Assembly (NCBI GenBank): GCA_015067075.1
Contig: SVND01000003.1
Coordinates: 1-64,000, forward strand
Origin: Oscillospiraceae bacterium
GTDB lineage: Bacteria > Bacillota > Clostridia > Oscillospirales > SIG530
Length of the DNA: 64,000 bases
Reading direction: 5' to 3'
The notes below the pieces were generated by a model, which saw nothing but the letters and a program-made list of their open reading frames with translations, did no database searches and was not told the DNA's origin. The translations under genes and the position numbers were made by a program. This document shows positions 53,274-62,391 of the stretch, one piece after another; positions within the stretch are counted from its first letter, which is position 1, and each line of letters starts with the position of its first letter.

Positions 53274-54203
53274 GTGGCTTTTTATATTTACGACGAGGAA
53301 AAACAGCTTCCCGAGGTGATCTTGCTCGGTGACGGCACAGAAAACAGCACAGATGGCACGCACGATGAGCTTGATGACGAACCGAAAGAAAGCTTTGTTC
53401 CCACACAAAACGAGCGAAAAAAGCCTTTTCCCTCATCTGTTTTTGCTGTGCAATGCTTTTTTTCCGCCTTGCTTATTCTCGTTGTTGTAATAATTAAGTG
53501 GACCAACACCTTGCCGTCCGACTCTGCTTCGGCTATGGCTCAAAGTATTTCTCACGGCGCAAGCTTTTCCGAGCTTAACGAGCAGCTTTGGAGCATTATC
53601 GAGGAAAGTGAGCTTCTGTCTTACGCATTTAACACCCCCTCCGATGCAACCGCCGTTTACAAGGATATTATTGTGCCTGCAAAAAAAATCGAAACCTTTT
53701 CCGTAAGCTACGGTATACACGGCTGGCAAACGGCAGAAAAAGATTACTTTTCACCCTATATCCCTGCCGCGCGCATATCCGCACTCGGCACTTTGAAAAA
53801 GCACACACCGAGCTATGCTTTCATTGCGCCTGTTATGGGGCGTATAAGCTCTCCCTTCGGCGACAGAATAGATCCCATCGACGGCAAAACAGCCTTTCAC
53901 AAGGGAATAGATATTGCCGTACCTTCCGGCACTGCCATCTGCGCTGTCGCCACGGGCTTTATTTCCTCCGTCGGACAAACGGAATCATACGGAAACTGCG
54001 TTACCGTCGCTCACAGCGGCGGCTATTATTCATTTTACGCCCATTGTCAGAAGATACTCGTCAGCGAAGGCGATACCGTTTCACAAGGCGATATAATTGC
54101 ACTTGTGGGGTCTACCGGTAAATCAACGGGAAATCACCTGCATTTTGAGCTCCGTCACGACGGTATTTACGTCGATCCCCTTGACTTTTTCACGATACCA
54201 TGA
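53274..54203 (+). CDS. SpoIVFA-like M23 peptidase-domain membrane protein
   Basis: The 309-aa protein starts at the GTG at 53274 (AAGGAGG 5 nt before). An acidic N-terminal tail precedes one transmembrane helix (FFSALLILVVVIIKW, about residue 75), and the C-terminal third is an M23/LytM fold: FGDRIDPIDGKTAFHKGIDI with the first His-x3-Asp zinc pair, then HLHFELRHDG with the HxH. The stop overlaps the start of an M50 protease gene. This order and architecture fit SpoIVFA, which restrains the SpoIVFB pro-sigmaK protease during sporulation. Confidence 0.8.
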   Translation: MAFYIYDEEKQLPEVILLGDGTENSTDGTHDELDDEPKESFVPTQNERKKPFPSSVFAVQCFFSALLILVVVIIKWTNTLPSDSASAMAQSISHGASFSELNEQLWSIIEESELLSYAFNTPSDATAVYKDIIVPAKKIETFSVSYGIHGWQTAEKDYFSPYIPAARISALGTLKKHTPSYAFIAPVMGRISSPFGDRIDPIDGKTAFHKGIDIAVPSGTAICAVATGFISSVGQTESYGNCVTVAHSGGYYSFYAHCQKILVSEGDTVSQGDIIALVGSTGKSTGNHLHFELRHDGIYVDPLDFFTIP

Positions 54204-54805
54204 GCTTTGCTTTGAAAATAGGACGTGTTTATTTTTCTCCTGTCACGGTAGTAACAGCTTTGATGATAGTATATTTATCGGAAAGCGCGTTTGCGCTTTT
54301 AATATACGCTTTTGCGGCGATACACGAGCTTGGACACCTTACTTGCATGAAGCTTTGCAAAATAAAAACGGAAAGAGTTGATATTTATCCTCTTTCCGTT
54401 GCTATAACGCCTGATAAAACGCGTTTTTTGACATATCGCCAGCAAGCAATAATTGCCGCAGGCGGACCGCTTACAAGCCTTTTTTCCGCCGTCCTTTTCC
54501 TTGCCGTCGGTCACTTTTTTCATTTCACCTCATTGCCTATTTGCGTTTTCGGCAATCTTTGGCTTTTCCTTATAAATATGCTTCCTATACCGCTTTTGGA
54601 TGGAGGTAAAATCTTTGAGTCTTTCATAATGACTCGGACAGATTTTATTAAAGGAGAACAAATTTGCAAAATATGTGCATATACAGCTTGCGCCGTCAGC
54701 GCACTGGCGGGCTGTTACATTTTTTACATAACAAAATACAATGCATCGCTGCTTATAACGTCCATTTACATGGCTATCTCGCTATATTTTTCGCCTCGCT
54801 CATAG
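54200..54805 (+). CDS. SpoIVFB-like M50 intramembrane protease
   Basis: A 201-aa integral membrane metalloprotease of the M50/site-2 protease family. The HEXXH motif is in AIHELGHLTCM (about residue 43) and the second motif with its Asp ligand in NMLPIPLLDGGKIF, with several hydrophobic helices around them. It overlaps the SpoIVFA-like gene by 4 nt, as in the B. subtilis spoIVFAB operon, so it should process pro-sigmaK in the mother cell. It is shorter than typical SpoIVFB (about 290 aa) and has no CBS domain. Confidence 0.82.
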   Translation: MSFALKIGRVYFSPVTVVTALMIVYLSESAFALLIYAFAAIHELGHLTCMKLCKIKTERVDIYPLSVAITPDKTRFLTYRQQAIIAAGGPLTSLFSAVLFLAVGHFFHFTSLPICVFGNLWLFLINMLPIPLLDGGKIFESFIMTRTDFIKGEQICKICAYTACAVSALAGCYIFYITKYNASLLITSIYMAISLYFSPRS

Positions 54806-55492
54806 CTTGCTGTAGGGGCATACGCGCAGGCAAATGCCGCAAACAGCTCCGCGGCCCACATCCTTATACGTTTTCATATTTGCCGAGCATTTTGCCGCGT
54901 CAAAAACTGTATCTCGCGATGCACCCGGCACGTAAAGCGCGCCCGTTATGGCTTTTGCTGGACACGCATCACGGCACGCCGTGCATTCTCCGCATCCGTT
55001 TTCAATTATTTCAGCTTCCGCTTCAAAGGGTATGTCTGTCAGCACCGTTGCAAAACGGAGCTTTGCACCGTGCTCTGGGTTTATGAGAAGTCCCGACCTG
55101 CCGATAAAGCCCAATCCCGATGCTACAGCCGCCGTTTTATGAGGAAAGACTCCGCGGAAGGATTCCTTGTCGTCGGCTGTGCTTTGTGAAGCCGCTATGG
55201 GGAATGCCTGTCCGCCTGCACGCTCAATAAGCGTTGCCGCGTCGAAGGCAAGCTGATCCAAGCGCGCATTGGCTGTCCTATACTGCTGAAAATACATAAT
55301 AGACGGTCTATCCTCGATGGTTTTCAGTACCGCATCTGGTAGCTTTACAGCAATTGATACAGCATAGGGAAGCTCAGGAAAAGGCAGCTGCACCTGCGAA
55401 GGAATTCGGCAGAAGCCAACCTTCGCCGCACCGTTTTCCGTGAGCTTTTTCGTTATTTCCTTTTGCAATTCCGATACCATATATCTCTCCAA
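54800..55492 (-). CDS. 4Fe-4S double-cluster protein, epoxyqueuosine reductase-like
   Basis: A 230-aa protein that resembles a short QueG relative: the C-terminal half has two iron-sulfur ferredoxin motifs, CGECTACRDACPAKAI and then CGICLRVCPYSKL. The N-terminal half (YAVSIAVKLP, SRP-like helices) corresponds to the start of the QueG family, which adds cobalamin-dependent chemistry. It is about 150 aa shorter than QueG and lacks the HEAT repeats, so QueG activity is uncertain. It converges with the spoIVFB-like gene, overlapping it by 6 nt. QueA, of the same pathway, is 1.7 kb away. Confidence 0.75.
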   Translation of the reverse strand: MERYMVSELQKEITKKLTENGAAKVGFCRIPSQVQLPFPELPYAVSIAVKLPDAVLKTIEDRPSIMYFQQYRTANARLDQLAFDAATLIERAGGQAFPIAASQSTADDKESFRGVFPHKTAAVASGLGFIGRSGLLINPEHGAKLRFATVLTDIPFEAEAEIIENGCGECTACRDACPAKAITGALYVPGASRDTVFDAAKCSANMKTYKDVGRGAVCGICLRVCPYSKL

Positions 55493-55497
55493 AGCAA

Positions 55498-56862
55498 TCA
55501 GACAAGTATTTTTTCATCGGGCAATGGCTTGAATTTCCGTTTGACCACGAAAAAGCAAACCAACAAAATAAGCGCCGTTATTACCCATGAAACAGGGTAT
55601 GAAAGGAAGAGCGTTTCCAGCGTTCTGTTTGCCTTGAATATTGTATATATCCAAGCTATACGCAATCCGCATACACCTAAAACAGACACGAGCATAGGTC
55701 CTAACGACGAGCCCATACCACGCAAAAGTCCCACGAGCACGTCCATTATACCGCAGGTAAAATACGTTGTGGCAATTATAGACATACGGATAGCACCGTA
55801 TTTAATGACTTCGGGATCGGATTCATATATGCCGATAAGCGGCTCGCGAGCCAAAAATGCCGCCGCGCCTAAAACAAGCCCTATAACGCTGACATATATT
55901 ACGGAAACTCGCGCAACATAGCTGATGCGGTTATATTTTTTCGCACCGATATTCTGTCCCATAAAGGAAAGTGCCGCTTGATGAAACGCATTCATCGCTA
56001 CCCAGATAAAGCCCTCGATGTTTGCCGCGGCAGTATTTCCCGCCATAACAATTGTTTCAAAGCTGTTGACGGAGCTTTGTATGAGCACGTTTGAAATAGA
56101 GAAGGTCATGCCCTGAAGTCCCGAGGGGATACCGACCTTAGCCATGCCGATGACCTTGTCCTTGAATATGCGAAGTCTCTTTAGATCAAGCCTCATGCAT
56201 CCGTCGTAATTGCAAAGGTTCAGCGTTACCAATACGGCAGAAACAGCCTGCGATACTGTCGTTGCGATAGCAACACCCGCAACGTCCATATGAAACACGA
56301 TTACCGTAAACAAATTCAAAATCACGTTTACAACGCCCGCAATAGCAAGGTATATCATGGGGCGTTTTGTATCTCCTACGGCTCGCAAAAGCGATGCACC
56401 GAAATTGTAAAGCGACATAAACGGCAATCCGACAAAATATATTCGCATATAAAGCGTCGCTTTATCTATAACATCGTCGGGGGTATCCATAAGGGCAAGC
56501 ATCGGCTTCGAAAGGAAAAATCCGATTATACCGACTATAACGCCGCCTACCAATGCAACAGTTATGGCTGTGTGCACAGTTTCGTTTACGTCCTTATCCT
56601 GTCTTGCACCGTAATACTGGGCAACCAAAACGGATGCACCGACTGACAGACCAAGCAAAAGATTTACTATAAGATTGACAAGCGAGCCCGTACATCCTAC
56701 TGCGGACAGCGATTCCTTGCCTGCAAAGTTTCCGATAACCACAAGGTCTGCGGCATTGAAAAGAAGCTGCAGCATGCTTGACAGTATAAGCGGTATAGCA
56801 AACACGAGCATTTTGCCCCATAAGCTGCCGCTAGTCATATCTATTTCATATTTTCTACTCAT
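55498..56862 (-). CDS. MATE family efflux transporter
   Basis: A 454-aa multidrug and toxin extrusion transporter: twelve helices in two repeats, with LWGKMLVFAIPLILSSMLQL at the start, GNFAGKESLSAVGCTGSL and, in the second half, MGQNIGAKKYNRISYVARVS. It probably exports cationic drugs or metabolites using a Na+ or H+ gradient. It lies upstream of the QueG-like gene with a 5-nt gap and is probably cotranscribed. No promoter was identified. Confidence 0.9.
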   Translation of the reverse strand: MSRKYEIDMTSGSLWGKMLVFAIPLILSSMLQLLFNAADLVVIGNFAGKESLSAVGCTGSLVNLIVNLLLGLSVGASVLVAQYYGARQDKDVNETVHTAITVALVGGVIVGIIGFFLSKPMLALMDTPDDVIDKATLYMRIYFVGLPFMSLYNFGASLLRAVGDTKRPMIYLAIAGVVNVILNLFTVIVFHMDVAGVAIATTVSQAVSAVLVTLNLCNYDGCMRLDLKRLRIFKDKVIGMAKVGIPSGLQGMTFSISNVLIQSSVNSFETIVMAGNTAAANIEGFIWVAMNAFHQAALSFMGQNIGAKKYNRISYVARVSVIYVSVIGLVLGAAAFLAREPLIGIYESDPEVIKYGAIRMSIIATTYFTCGIMDVLVGLLRGMGSSLGPMLVSVLGVCGLRIAWIYTIFKANRTLETLFLSYPVSWVITALILLVCFFVVKRKFKPLPDEKILV

Positions 56863-56898
56863 TTTTCGTCCTTCTTCAAAATAAAAACTTAACGCATA

Positions 56899-57243
56899 AA
56901 TAAAGGCAGGTATACTGCCTTTATTCTATAAACATCACATCTGCAAACCTGACGGCTTGCAGGAGATAAAGAGTAAGAGTGAATAGTGAATAAGTTCGGT
57001 GGATTTTCGCCGCAGGCAAAAATCTTCATTACCTCTTCACTGAATAAAGGACGCCGTCCTTTATTCTATAAACATCGCATCTGCAAACCTAACGGCTTGC
57101 AGGAGGTAAAAAGTAAGAGTGAATAGTGAATAAGTTCGGTGGATTTTCGCCGCAGGCAAAAATCTTCATTACCTCTTCACTTTTCACTATTACCTCTTCA
57201 CTGAATAAAGGACGCCGTCCTTTATTCTATAAACATCGCATCA
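56899..57243. repeat. Tandem repeat array copying the queA 3' end
   Basis: In this gene-free 359-base gap, a unit starting with CTTTATTCTATAAACATC repeats at 56919, 57059 and 57220. Units 1 and 2 differ by four substitutions and by a 21-bp insertion in unit 2 that duplicates ACCTCTTCAC. Each unit start equals the 3' end of queA: the codons for DAMFIE, its stop and the following terminator-like hairpin (AATAAAGGAC...GTCCTTTATT at 57043-57065 and 57204-57226; variant at 56899-56925). Between lie a CTGCAA/TTGCAG hairpin and a GTGAATAGTGAATAAG motif. It is therefore not CRISPR but a duplicated gene tail. Hairpins could terminate queA. Confidence 0.85.
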
Positions 57244-58247
57244 CCGAATGAAAAGAAACGGTAGCGTTCCTTTATCGCCTCGCCGTATGCATTCATTATA
57301 TTTTCCTTGCCTGCAAGCGCGGAAACAAGCATTATAAGCGTGCTTTGTGGCAGATGGAAGTTAGTTATCATCGCTTTGCACATCTTAAAGCGATAGCCCG
57401 GATAAATGAATATATCGGTGTTGCCCGAAAGCTTCGTGATCTTTCCGCTTTCATCGGAAGCCGATTCAAGTGTGCGGCAGCTCGTTGTGCCTACACAGAT
57501 TATACGTCTGCCCTGCTCCGCCGCTTTATTTATAGTCTGCGCCGCCTGATCGGTGATGGAATAAAACTCTGTGTGCATTTTATGCTCCTCGACCTTATCC
57601 ACCTTTACGGGACGGAATGTGCCAAGCCCGATATGGAGCGTTACATAAACGACGTCTATCTTCTTTTCAGCTATTTTCGCCAAAAGCTCAGGTGTAAAAT
57701 GCAAGCCCGCTGTCGGAGCGGCAGCAGAGCCAAGCTCCCTTGCATACACAGTCTGATATCGTGAGCCGTCTTCGAGGCGCTCCTTGATATAGGGCGGCAA
57801 AGGCATATTACCTATCTCATCGAGTAATTCGTAAAAATTACCGTCATATGTGAATTTTACGATCCTGTTGCCATCGTCAACGACCTCAAGTATCTCTGCC
57901 ACAAGTTTTCCGCCGCCAAAGGAAAATTTCGCTCCCGGCAGCGCCTTTCTTCCCGGCCGCAAAATAACCTCCCATACATCGCCCTCGATGCATTTTAAAA
58001 GCACAAATTCGATTTTTGCACCCGTAGGTATCTTTTCGCCGAAAATTCGTGCAGGCAACACCTTCGAATCATTGAGCACCAAGCAATCGCCTTCCTTAAG
58101 AAAGTCGATAATATCGTGAAACCGCTTATGCTCAAGCTCACCCGTTTGCCTATGCAAAACGAGAAGCCTTGACATATCGCGCTGTGCCGACGGAGTTTGC
58201 GCTATAAGCTCCTGCGGCAGCTCGTAATCAAAATCAGAAACATTCAT
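57222..58247 (-). CDS. queA: tRNA ribosyltransferase-isomerase QueA
   Basis: QueA makes epoxyqueuosine at tRNA position 34 by transferring ribose from SAM. The 341-aa protein matches the family: [19 protein letters not shown] at the start, [39 protein letters not shown] and the late [16 protein letters not shown]. Full length. Its last codons and stop lie within the repeat array. It follows the SpoIID gene with a 24-nt gap and is the last gene of the DacF-SpoIID-queA transcript. Confidence 0.95.
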   Translation of the reverse strand: MNVSDFDYELPQELIAQTPSAQRDMSRLLVLHRQTGELEHKRFHDIIDFLKEGDCLVLNDSKVLPARIFGEKIPTGAKIEFVLLKCIEGDVWEVILRPGRKALPGAKFSFGGGKLVAEILEVVDDGNRIVKFTYDGNFYELLDEIGNMPLPPYIKERLEDGSRYQTVYARELGSAAAPTAGLHFTPELLAKIAEKKIDVVYVTLHIGLGTFRPVKVDKVEEHKMHTEFYSITDQAAQTINKAAEQGRRIICVGTTSCRTLESASDESGKITKLSGNTDIFIYPGYRFKMCKAMITNFHLPQSTLIMLVSALAGKENIMNAYGEAIKERYRFFSFGDAMFIE

Positions 58248-58271
58248 CTGCTTGTAAATCCATTCCTTTTG

Positions 58272-60353
58272 TTATCGCTTGTTGTAATTAGCTGCAATTC
58301 CGACGCCTGTATAGTAGTAGCGGATTATCTGGTCAAAACTATAGCCCGCAACTGCCATTCCGTGAGCGCCTTCCTGTGAAAGACCGACGCTATGTCCCCA
58401 GCCGCGTCCTTCAATAATGTACTTTACCACCTTTTTACTGCCTGACGAGGGTGAGTTGTCGCTGTTAAGCGCAACATCGGAGAAGTTATCCTGCTTATAA
58501 GGAGCAGGGATAGGCTCACCCGGCATCGGAGTGGGTGTCGCTGTTACGACTACGCCGGGCGCGCTCGTAGGTACAGGTGTCGGTGTGGGCGTTGCAGGTG
58601 TACCGAGGCTTTCATCAAGTCTTGTTACACCGTCCTCAGTCTGAACATACGTAGATGCTTCCTGGTTCATGGCATAAACGTAGTTGCTATACCCGTCAAT
58701 TACAAATATAGCGCCGTCGTTTATTTTATATGCTGTACCGTCACTTTTCGTTATCATTATGGGCTGAGCAGGTTTTTGATACACAACGCCTGAATACCAT
58801 CCGCCCGCAAAGGCATTCGCTGTAAGGCCCGTAAGCGACATTGCCGACGTGGAATACATATCTATGTTGGGCAATCTGTCGGGAATACCCGTTACTATAT
58901 TGCTCCAATTAAGCGTCGTTCTCACATTTCTTGCCTGCGCTGATTCGGCAATTTCCTGCGTACCGTCAGAGTACACTTTAATAATAATAAATCGTGAGCT
59001 TTTTACAAAGCCCGACAGCGCCGCACGGCTCTTTTCACAAGTCGAAAAGGTCAGCGTTTTTCCTCGCGAGTCCGTAACGTGAACTCGCTGTACGTTACCC
59101 GTGCTTGTATATTCGTCTACGTAAAGATTGGTTACGTCACCTACGAAATCTCTGCCCTTTTGGCGCTGAACGTTACCGAGCTGTTCAGGTGTTACCTCAA
59201 AGGACCAAGCGCCGTTTGATACGTTATTCGTATCCTCGTAATAGTCTCGGACAGGCTGAAGATACGGCTTGCTTTCGCCGCCCCATACGTTAGAACTGCT
59301 TTCCGTGTAGCCGCCCGATGCAGAGAAAAAGTATGTATCGGCAAGCTCTCCGTTATACGTTATGACCATACCCTTTGTTTCGTCAACAGCCTGACGAACA
59401 ACATCGTTTTCTCTTCCGCATCCGTAATATACCTGACAGTTGTCGGAGCTGCATACATTATAGCCCTTTGAAAGATGCTTATCAAAATGCGACAGCGCAT
59501 ATGTACGGGAAATAAGCGCATGAGCCTTTTGTACCTCTAACGGCCAGCTGGGGTATATCTCATAGGATAAAACTCCGTAAAGGTATTCCTGCATTTCAAG
59601 CACGTTTACAAGGTTTATCTTACCGCTTTTAAGCTGATATTCAAAAGTGCCTCTATAGCGGTATGAACCGTGCTTCATTGTTGAAAATTCAGCATCGGGC
59701 TGATATTGCGGACGTGCGGCAAACGTGTAGCCGTAAGCATTATCGCAATCGAATTCAAAAATAATATCGCCCGTATTCATATTTACGACAGTTATTACAT
59801 TGCTTTTTTCACCAACGATGGAAACATTCTGACCGACCGCGTTTGACACATATGACATTTCCGTCGCCGCTTCCTCTGCTGACGAATATGCGCCGACACG
59901 AAGCTTATAGCTCGTTCCCGTGTACGCGGGAAACGCCATATATCCCATATTTTTTACCGAGTCAGCCGCCGCTCTCACAGATTGCTCAGTTGAATATTCC
60001 GCCGCAGCTTCAAGATGATACGCGCCTATACGCAAACCGCTGTAATCTGTTTCCGACAGCGCATTGTCACGCATATAAACCGTTTTATCTGCAACGCAGG
60101 CAATAAATCTGTCATCTGCACCCACGTTATATACAGGTACAAAATCATGCCCCATATTGGCATATCTGCCGAAAATAAAACCGTTTTCCGCAAAAGCATT
60201 TACCGAAAGCTGTGTTCCTCGGTTGTAATACAAGCCGACACGAAGATACATATCCTGCACGGTGGTATTTGCCGAGGACGGTATGGCGGAGCAAAGCATG
60301 AGCAAAATAAGAGCTGTAAAAATAGCAATAAATTTGCAAAGTTTGTTTTTCAT
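58272..60353 (-). CDS. SpoIID/LytB-domain protein with SPOR-like region and long insert
   Basis: An exported protein of 693 aa from the ATG at 60353 (AAAGGGA 6 nt upstream), with signal peptide ending near SSANTTV. Residues about 110-165 look like a SPOR repeat (LRVGAYSSAEEAATEM). The SpoIID core begins near residue 235 with VNVLEMQEYLYGVLSYEIYP and includes SSDNCQVYYG and FSASGGYTESSSNVWG. Its final motif RGWGHSVGLSQEGAHGM appears only near the C-terminus, so about 150-200 aa with a Thr/Pro-rich linker interrupts the domain. The family includes the lytic transglycosylase SpoIID of engulfment and LytB. First half of the pair with DacF. Confidence 0.85.
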   Translation of the reverse strand: MKNKLCKFIAIFTALILLMLCSAIPSSANTTVQDMYLRVGLYYNRGTQLSVNAFAENGFIFGRYANMGHDFVPVYNVGADDRFIACVADKTVYMRDNALSETDYSGLRIGAYHLEAAAEYSTEQSVRAAADSVKNMGYMAFPAYTGTSYKLRVGAYSSAEEAATEMSYVSNAVGQNVSIVGEKSNVITVVNMNTGDIIFEFDCDNAYGYTFAARPQYQPDAEFSTMKHGSYRYRGTFEYQLKSGKINLVNVLEMQEYLYGVLSYEIYPSWPLEVQKAHALISRTYALSHFDKHLSKGYNVCSSDNCQVYYGCGRENDVVRQAVDETKGMVITYNGELADTYFFSASGGYTESSSNVWGGESKPYLQPVRDYYEDTNNVSNGAWSFEVTPEQLGNVQRQKGRDFVGDVTNLYVDEYTSTGNVQRVHVTDSRGKTLTFSTCEKSRAALSGFVKSSRFIIIKVYSDGTQEIAESAQARNVRTTLNWSNIVTGIPDRLPNIDMYSTSAMSLTGLTANAFAGGWYSGVVYQKPAQPIMITKSDGTAYKINDGAIFVIDGYSNYVYAMNQEASTYVQTEDGVTRLDESLGTPATPTPTPVPTSAPGVVVTATPTPMPGEPIPAPYKQDNFSDVALNSDNSPSSGSKKVVKYIIEGRGWGHSVGLSQEGAHGMAVAGYSFDQIIRYYYTGVGIAANYNKR

Positions 60354-60364
60354 CTGGTTCCCTT

Positions 60365-61726
60365 TCATTTTAATCGTCTGTTTTTTGTTCCGTCGTATGT
60401 TGATACTTTTGTTTTTTCTCGTTTTCTTTGAGCACCCTTAGGACGCCAATTTTTCAAAATGATAACGAGAATATAGAACAGAATAAGCGCTATAGTAATG
60501 AAAACGAATATTTTCATCCATATGCTTCCGAACGCATCAAGCACGTTTCGGCTGTATTCCATAAATCCGCTTTTTTCGATCCCCGTAATAGCCACAAGGT
60601 CGACCGTTCCGTAAATTTTATCGTTATAGGATACGGTTACGCTTCCAAGCACCTGACCTTTTACAACGGGTGCTTCGATGCTTTCAGGTGTTGAAACTTC
60701 CTTTTTAATAAGCGACTCGTCCATTTCAGTCGGTGCAAGCACACGAAGGTCCTCGGCAGGTACGAGCACTACCGAGTCGGCATCAGAGGAAAGCGTTACA
60801 GCAAGCTGTGTTATAGTTTCCGTTTTCGAAAGCACCTTTGTGAATTCAAAGCTTTTGAACGCCCAATCTAAAAGTGCCTTTGCGTCAACGTAGCTGTTGA
60901 TGCTGTCTGCCGTCTTTGTCGAGCCCATAACGATGCAAAGATACTCATAATCTCCGCTTTCAGCCGTCGTTACAAGGCATTGACCGCCCTTGGACGTACT
61001 GCCGCTGTTAAGTCCCGATGCTTTTGAATATCTGTATTTGACCTCAAGCTTCTGGGAAACAAAATAATTGGATGAGTTAAAGGTGCGCTCCTTATTTGTG
61101 TCCGATGCTTCAATGGTATAATCAACGTAATCAGAATATGCGACGAAATTTTCAAGCTGTATCGCCTTCATGGCTATGCGTGCCATGTCGCGTGCCGTTG
61201 TATACTGTCCCTCGGCATCAAAGCCTGTGGCATTTTTAAAATATGTAGATGTAAGTCCAAGCTCCGCCGCGTAGCTGTTCATCTGTTCGACGAAAGCGCT
61301 TGTACTGCCGCCGCCGAAATGATACGCCAGCGTAAGCGCAGCATCATTTGCGGATGCTGTCAAAAGAGCAATAAGAAGCTCTTCGATGCTTATCTTTTCC
61401 CCTGCTTTAAAGCCTACAGATCTGCCCGATGTGTCGGCAGCTATCTGCGGTATGGCTATCTTTTCGGAAAAATCATCGCAAAGCTTATAGACCGTAAGAG
61501 CAGTCATGAGCTTCACTGTAGATGCAGGTGCTATCTGTACGTCGGCATCCTTTTCGTAAACAGTTTCGTTTGTAGTTATATTTACGACCATTGCCGCCTT
61601 CGCTGTTATATCGGGTGCTTGAGATGCACCTGCTGTCACTTCACCATATATCGGCAGGAATGCTGAAAAAATGTAAATAAAAATAAAAAATATTGCTCCG
61701 ATTCTAAAAAATTTCCGTTTTTCTAT
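60365..61726 (-). CDS. D-Ala-D-Ala carboxypeptidase (DacF/PBP5 type), atypical start
   Basis: A serine-type PBP that trims the stem peptide D-Ala in peptidoglycan. SxxK is STVK in PASTVKLMTAL, the second motif is SAN in LLTASANDAAL, but the KTG box reads NSG (SGLNSGSTSKGGQ), losing the usual Lys. A C-terminal beta domain and one membrane helix (IFVFITIALILFYILVI) end in a basic tail. The first canonical start codon is GTG at 61639, after a full signal-peptide sequence that is in frame from 61726 (EKRKFFRIGAIFFIFIYIF); its own start would be ATA (or CTG 9 nt earlier), placed correctly after GGAAAGGGG. A sequence error or non-canonical start is needed. The 61726 end is therefore tentative. Confidence 0.8.
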   Translation of the reverse strand: MEKRKFFRIGAIFFIFIYIFSAFLPIYGEVTAGASQAPDITAKAAMVVNITTNETVYEKDADVQIAPASTVKLMTALTVYKLCDDFSEKIAIPQIAADTSGRSVGFKAGEKISIEELLIALLTASANDAALTLAYHFGGGSTSAFVEQMNSYAAELGLTSTYFKNATGFDAEGQYTTARDMARIAMKAIQLENFVAYSDYVDYTIEASDTNKERTFNSSNYFVSQKLEVKYRYSKASGLNSGSTSKGGQCLVTTAESGDYEYLCIVMGSTKTADSINSYVDAKALLDWAFKSFEFTKVLSKTETITQLAVTLSSDADSVVLVPAEDLRVLAPTEMDESLIKKEVSTPESIEAPVVKGQVLGSVTVSYNDKIYGTVDLVAITGIEKSGFMEYSRNVLDAFGSIWMKIFVFITIALILFYILVIILKNWRPKGAQRKREKTKVSTYDGTKNRRLK

Positions 61727-61749
61727 GGAAAACAGCCCCTTTCCGATGT

Positions 61750-61778
61750 ATAATATAGATACAGAATAATTATATCAA
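61750..61778 (-). promoter_or_regulatory. Promoter for the DacF-SpoIID-queA operon
   Basis: On the minus strand TTGATA, 17 nt and TATTAT put the transcript start only a few bases before the GGAAAGGGG ribosome site, which confirms that translation starts near 61726 and not at the GTG 87 nt later. Confidence 0.7.
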
Positions 61779-61895
61779 AAAAAACTACATTTTTAAAGGG
61801 GTTTTCGCATTTTTTCTCATATTTTTTTAAGTTATTTTTTACCGAATATGAGATTGCGGGAAAAACCTAAAAAAACAGAAAGGAAACACTTAAAA

Positions 61896-62378
61896 ATGAT
61901 ACAGATCGTTCTCGTCGAACCTGAGATTCCGCAAAACACAGGCAACATTGCCCGCACCTGCGCCGCCACGGGCGCGCGTCTCCATCTTGTCGGTCCACTC
62001 GGCTTTAAAATCGACGACGCAAAGCTTAAACGTGCGGGACTTGACTATTGGTATTTGCTCGATATTACGTATTACGACAACCTTGACGACTTTTTTGCAA
62101 AAAACAAGGGGGAGTTTTACTTTGCCTCAACGAAGGCTAAGCACATTTACAGCGACGTTACATATCCCGACGGTGCATATTTGTTTTTCGGCAAGGAGAC
62201 AAAGGGCTTGCCCGAAGCTTTGCTCGCCGAAAACTACGACCGTGCCATTCGCATTCCCATGATAGATGAGGCGCGAAGCCTCAATCTGTCCAACTCCGTG
62301 GCCATCGTTGTGTACGAAGCATTGCGCCAGCAGGGCTTTCCGAATATGCTCACTGAAGGGCATCTGACACAGTTTTAA
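61896..62378 (+). CDS. trmL: tRNA (cytidine/uridine-34-2'-O)-methyltransferase TrmL
   Basis: A SPOUT-family 2'-O-methyltransferase acting at the wobble position of tRNA-Leu. The real start is the ATG at 61896 (AGGAAACAC before it), 16 codons after the ORF-track start. The 160-aa product has the family segments VEPEIPQNTGNIARTCAATG, HLVGPLGFKIDDAKLKRAGL, LFFGKETKGLPEALL and IPMIDEARSLNLSNSVAIV. Full length. It is divergent from the DacF operon. Confidence 0.92.
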   Translation: MIQIVLVEPEIPQNTGNIARTCAATGARLHLVGPLGFKIDDAKLKRAGLDYWYLLDITYYDNLDDFFAKNKGEFYFASTKAKHIYSDVTYPDGAYLFFGKETKGLPEALLAENYDRAIRIPMIDEARSLNLSNSVAIVVYEALRQQGFPNMLTEGHLTQF

Positions 62379-62391
62379 AGGAGCTGATTTG

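Noticed and set aside
56899-57243. CRISPR-like regular repeats
   Set aside because: Units are 140-161 bp, include queA coding sequence and a hairpin, and lack short unique spacers; no cas genes are near.
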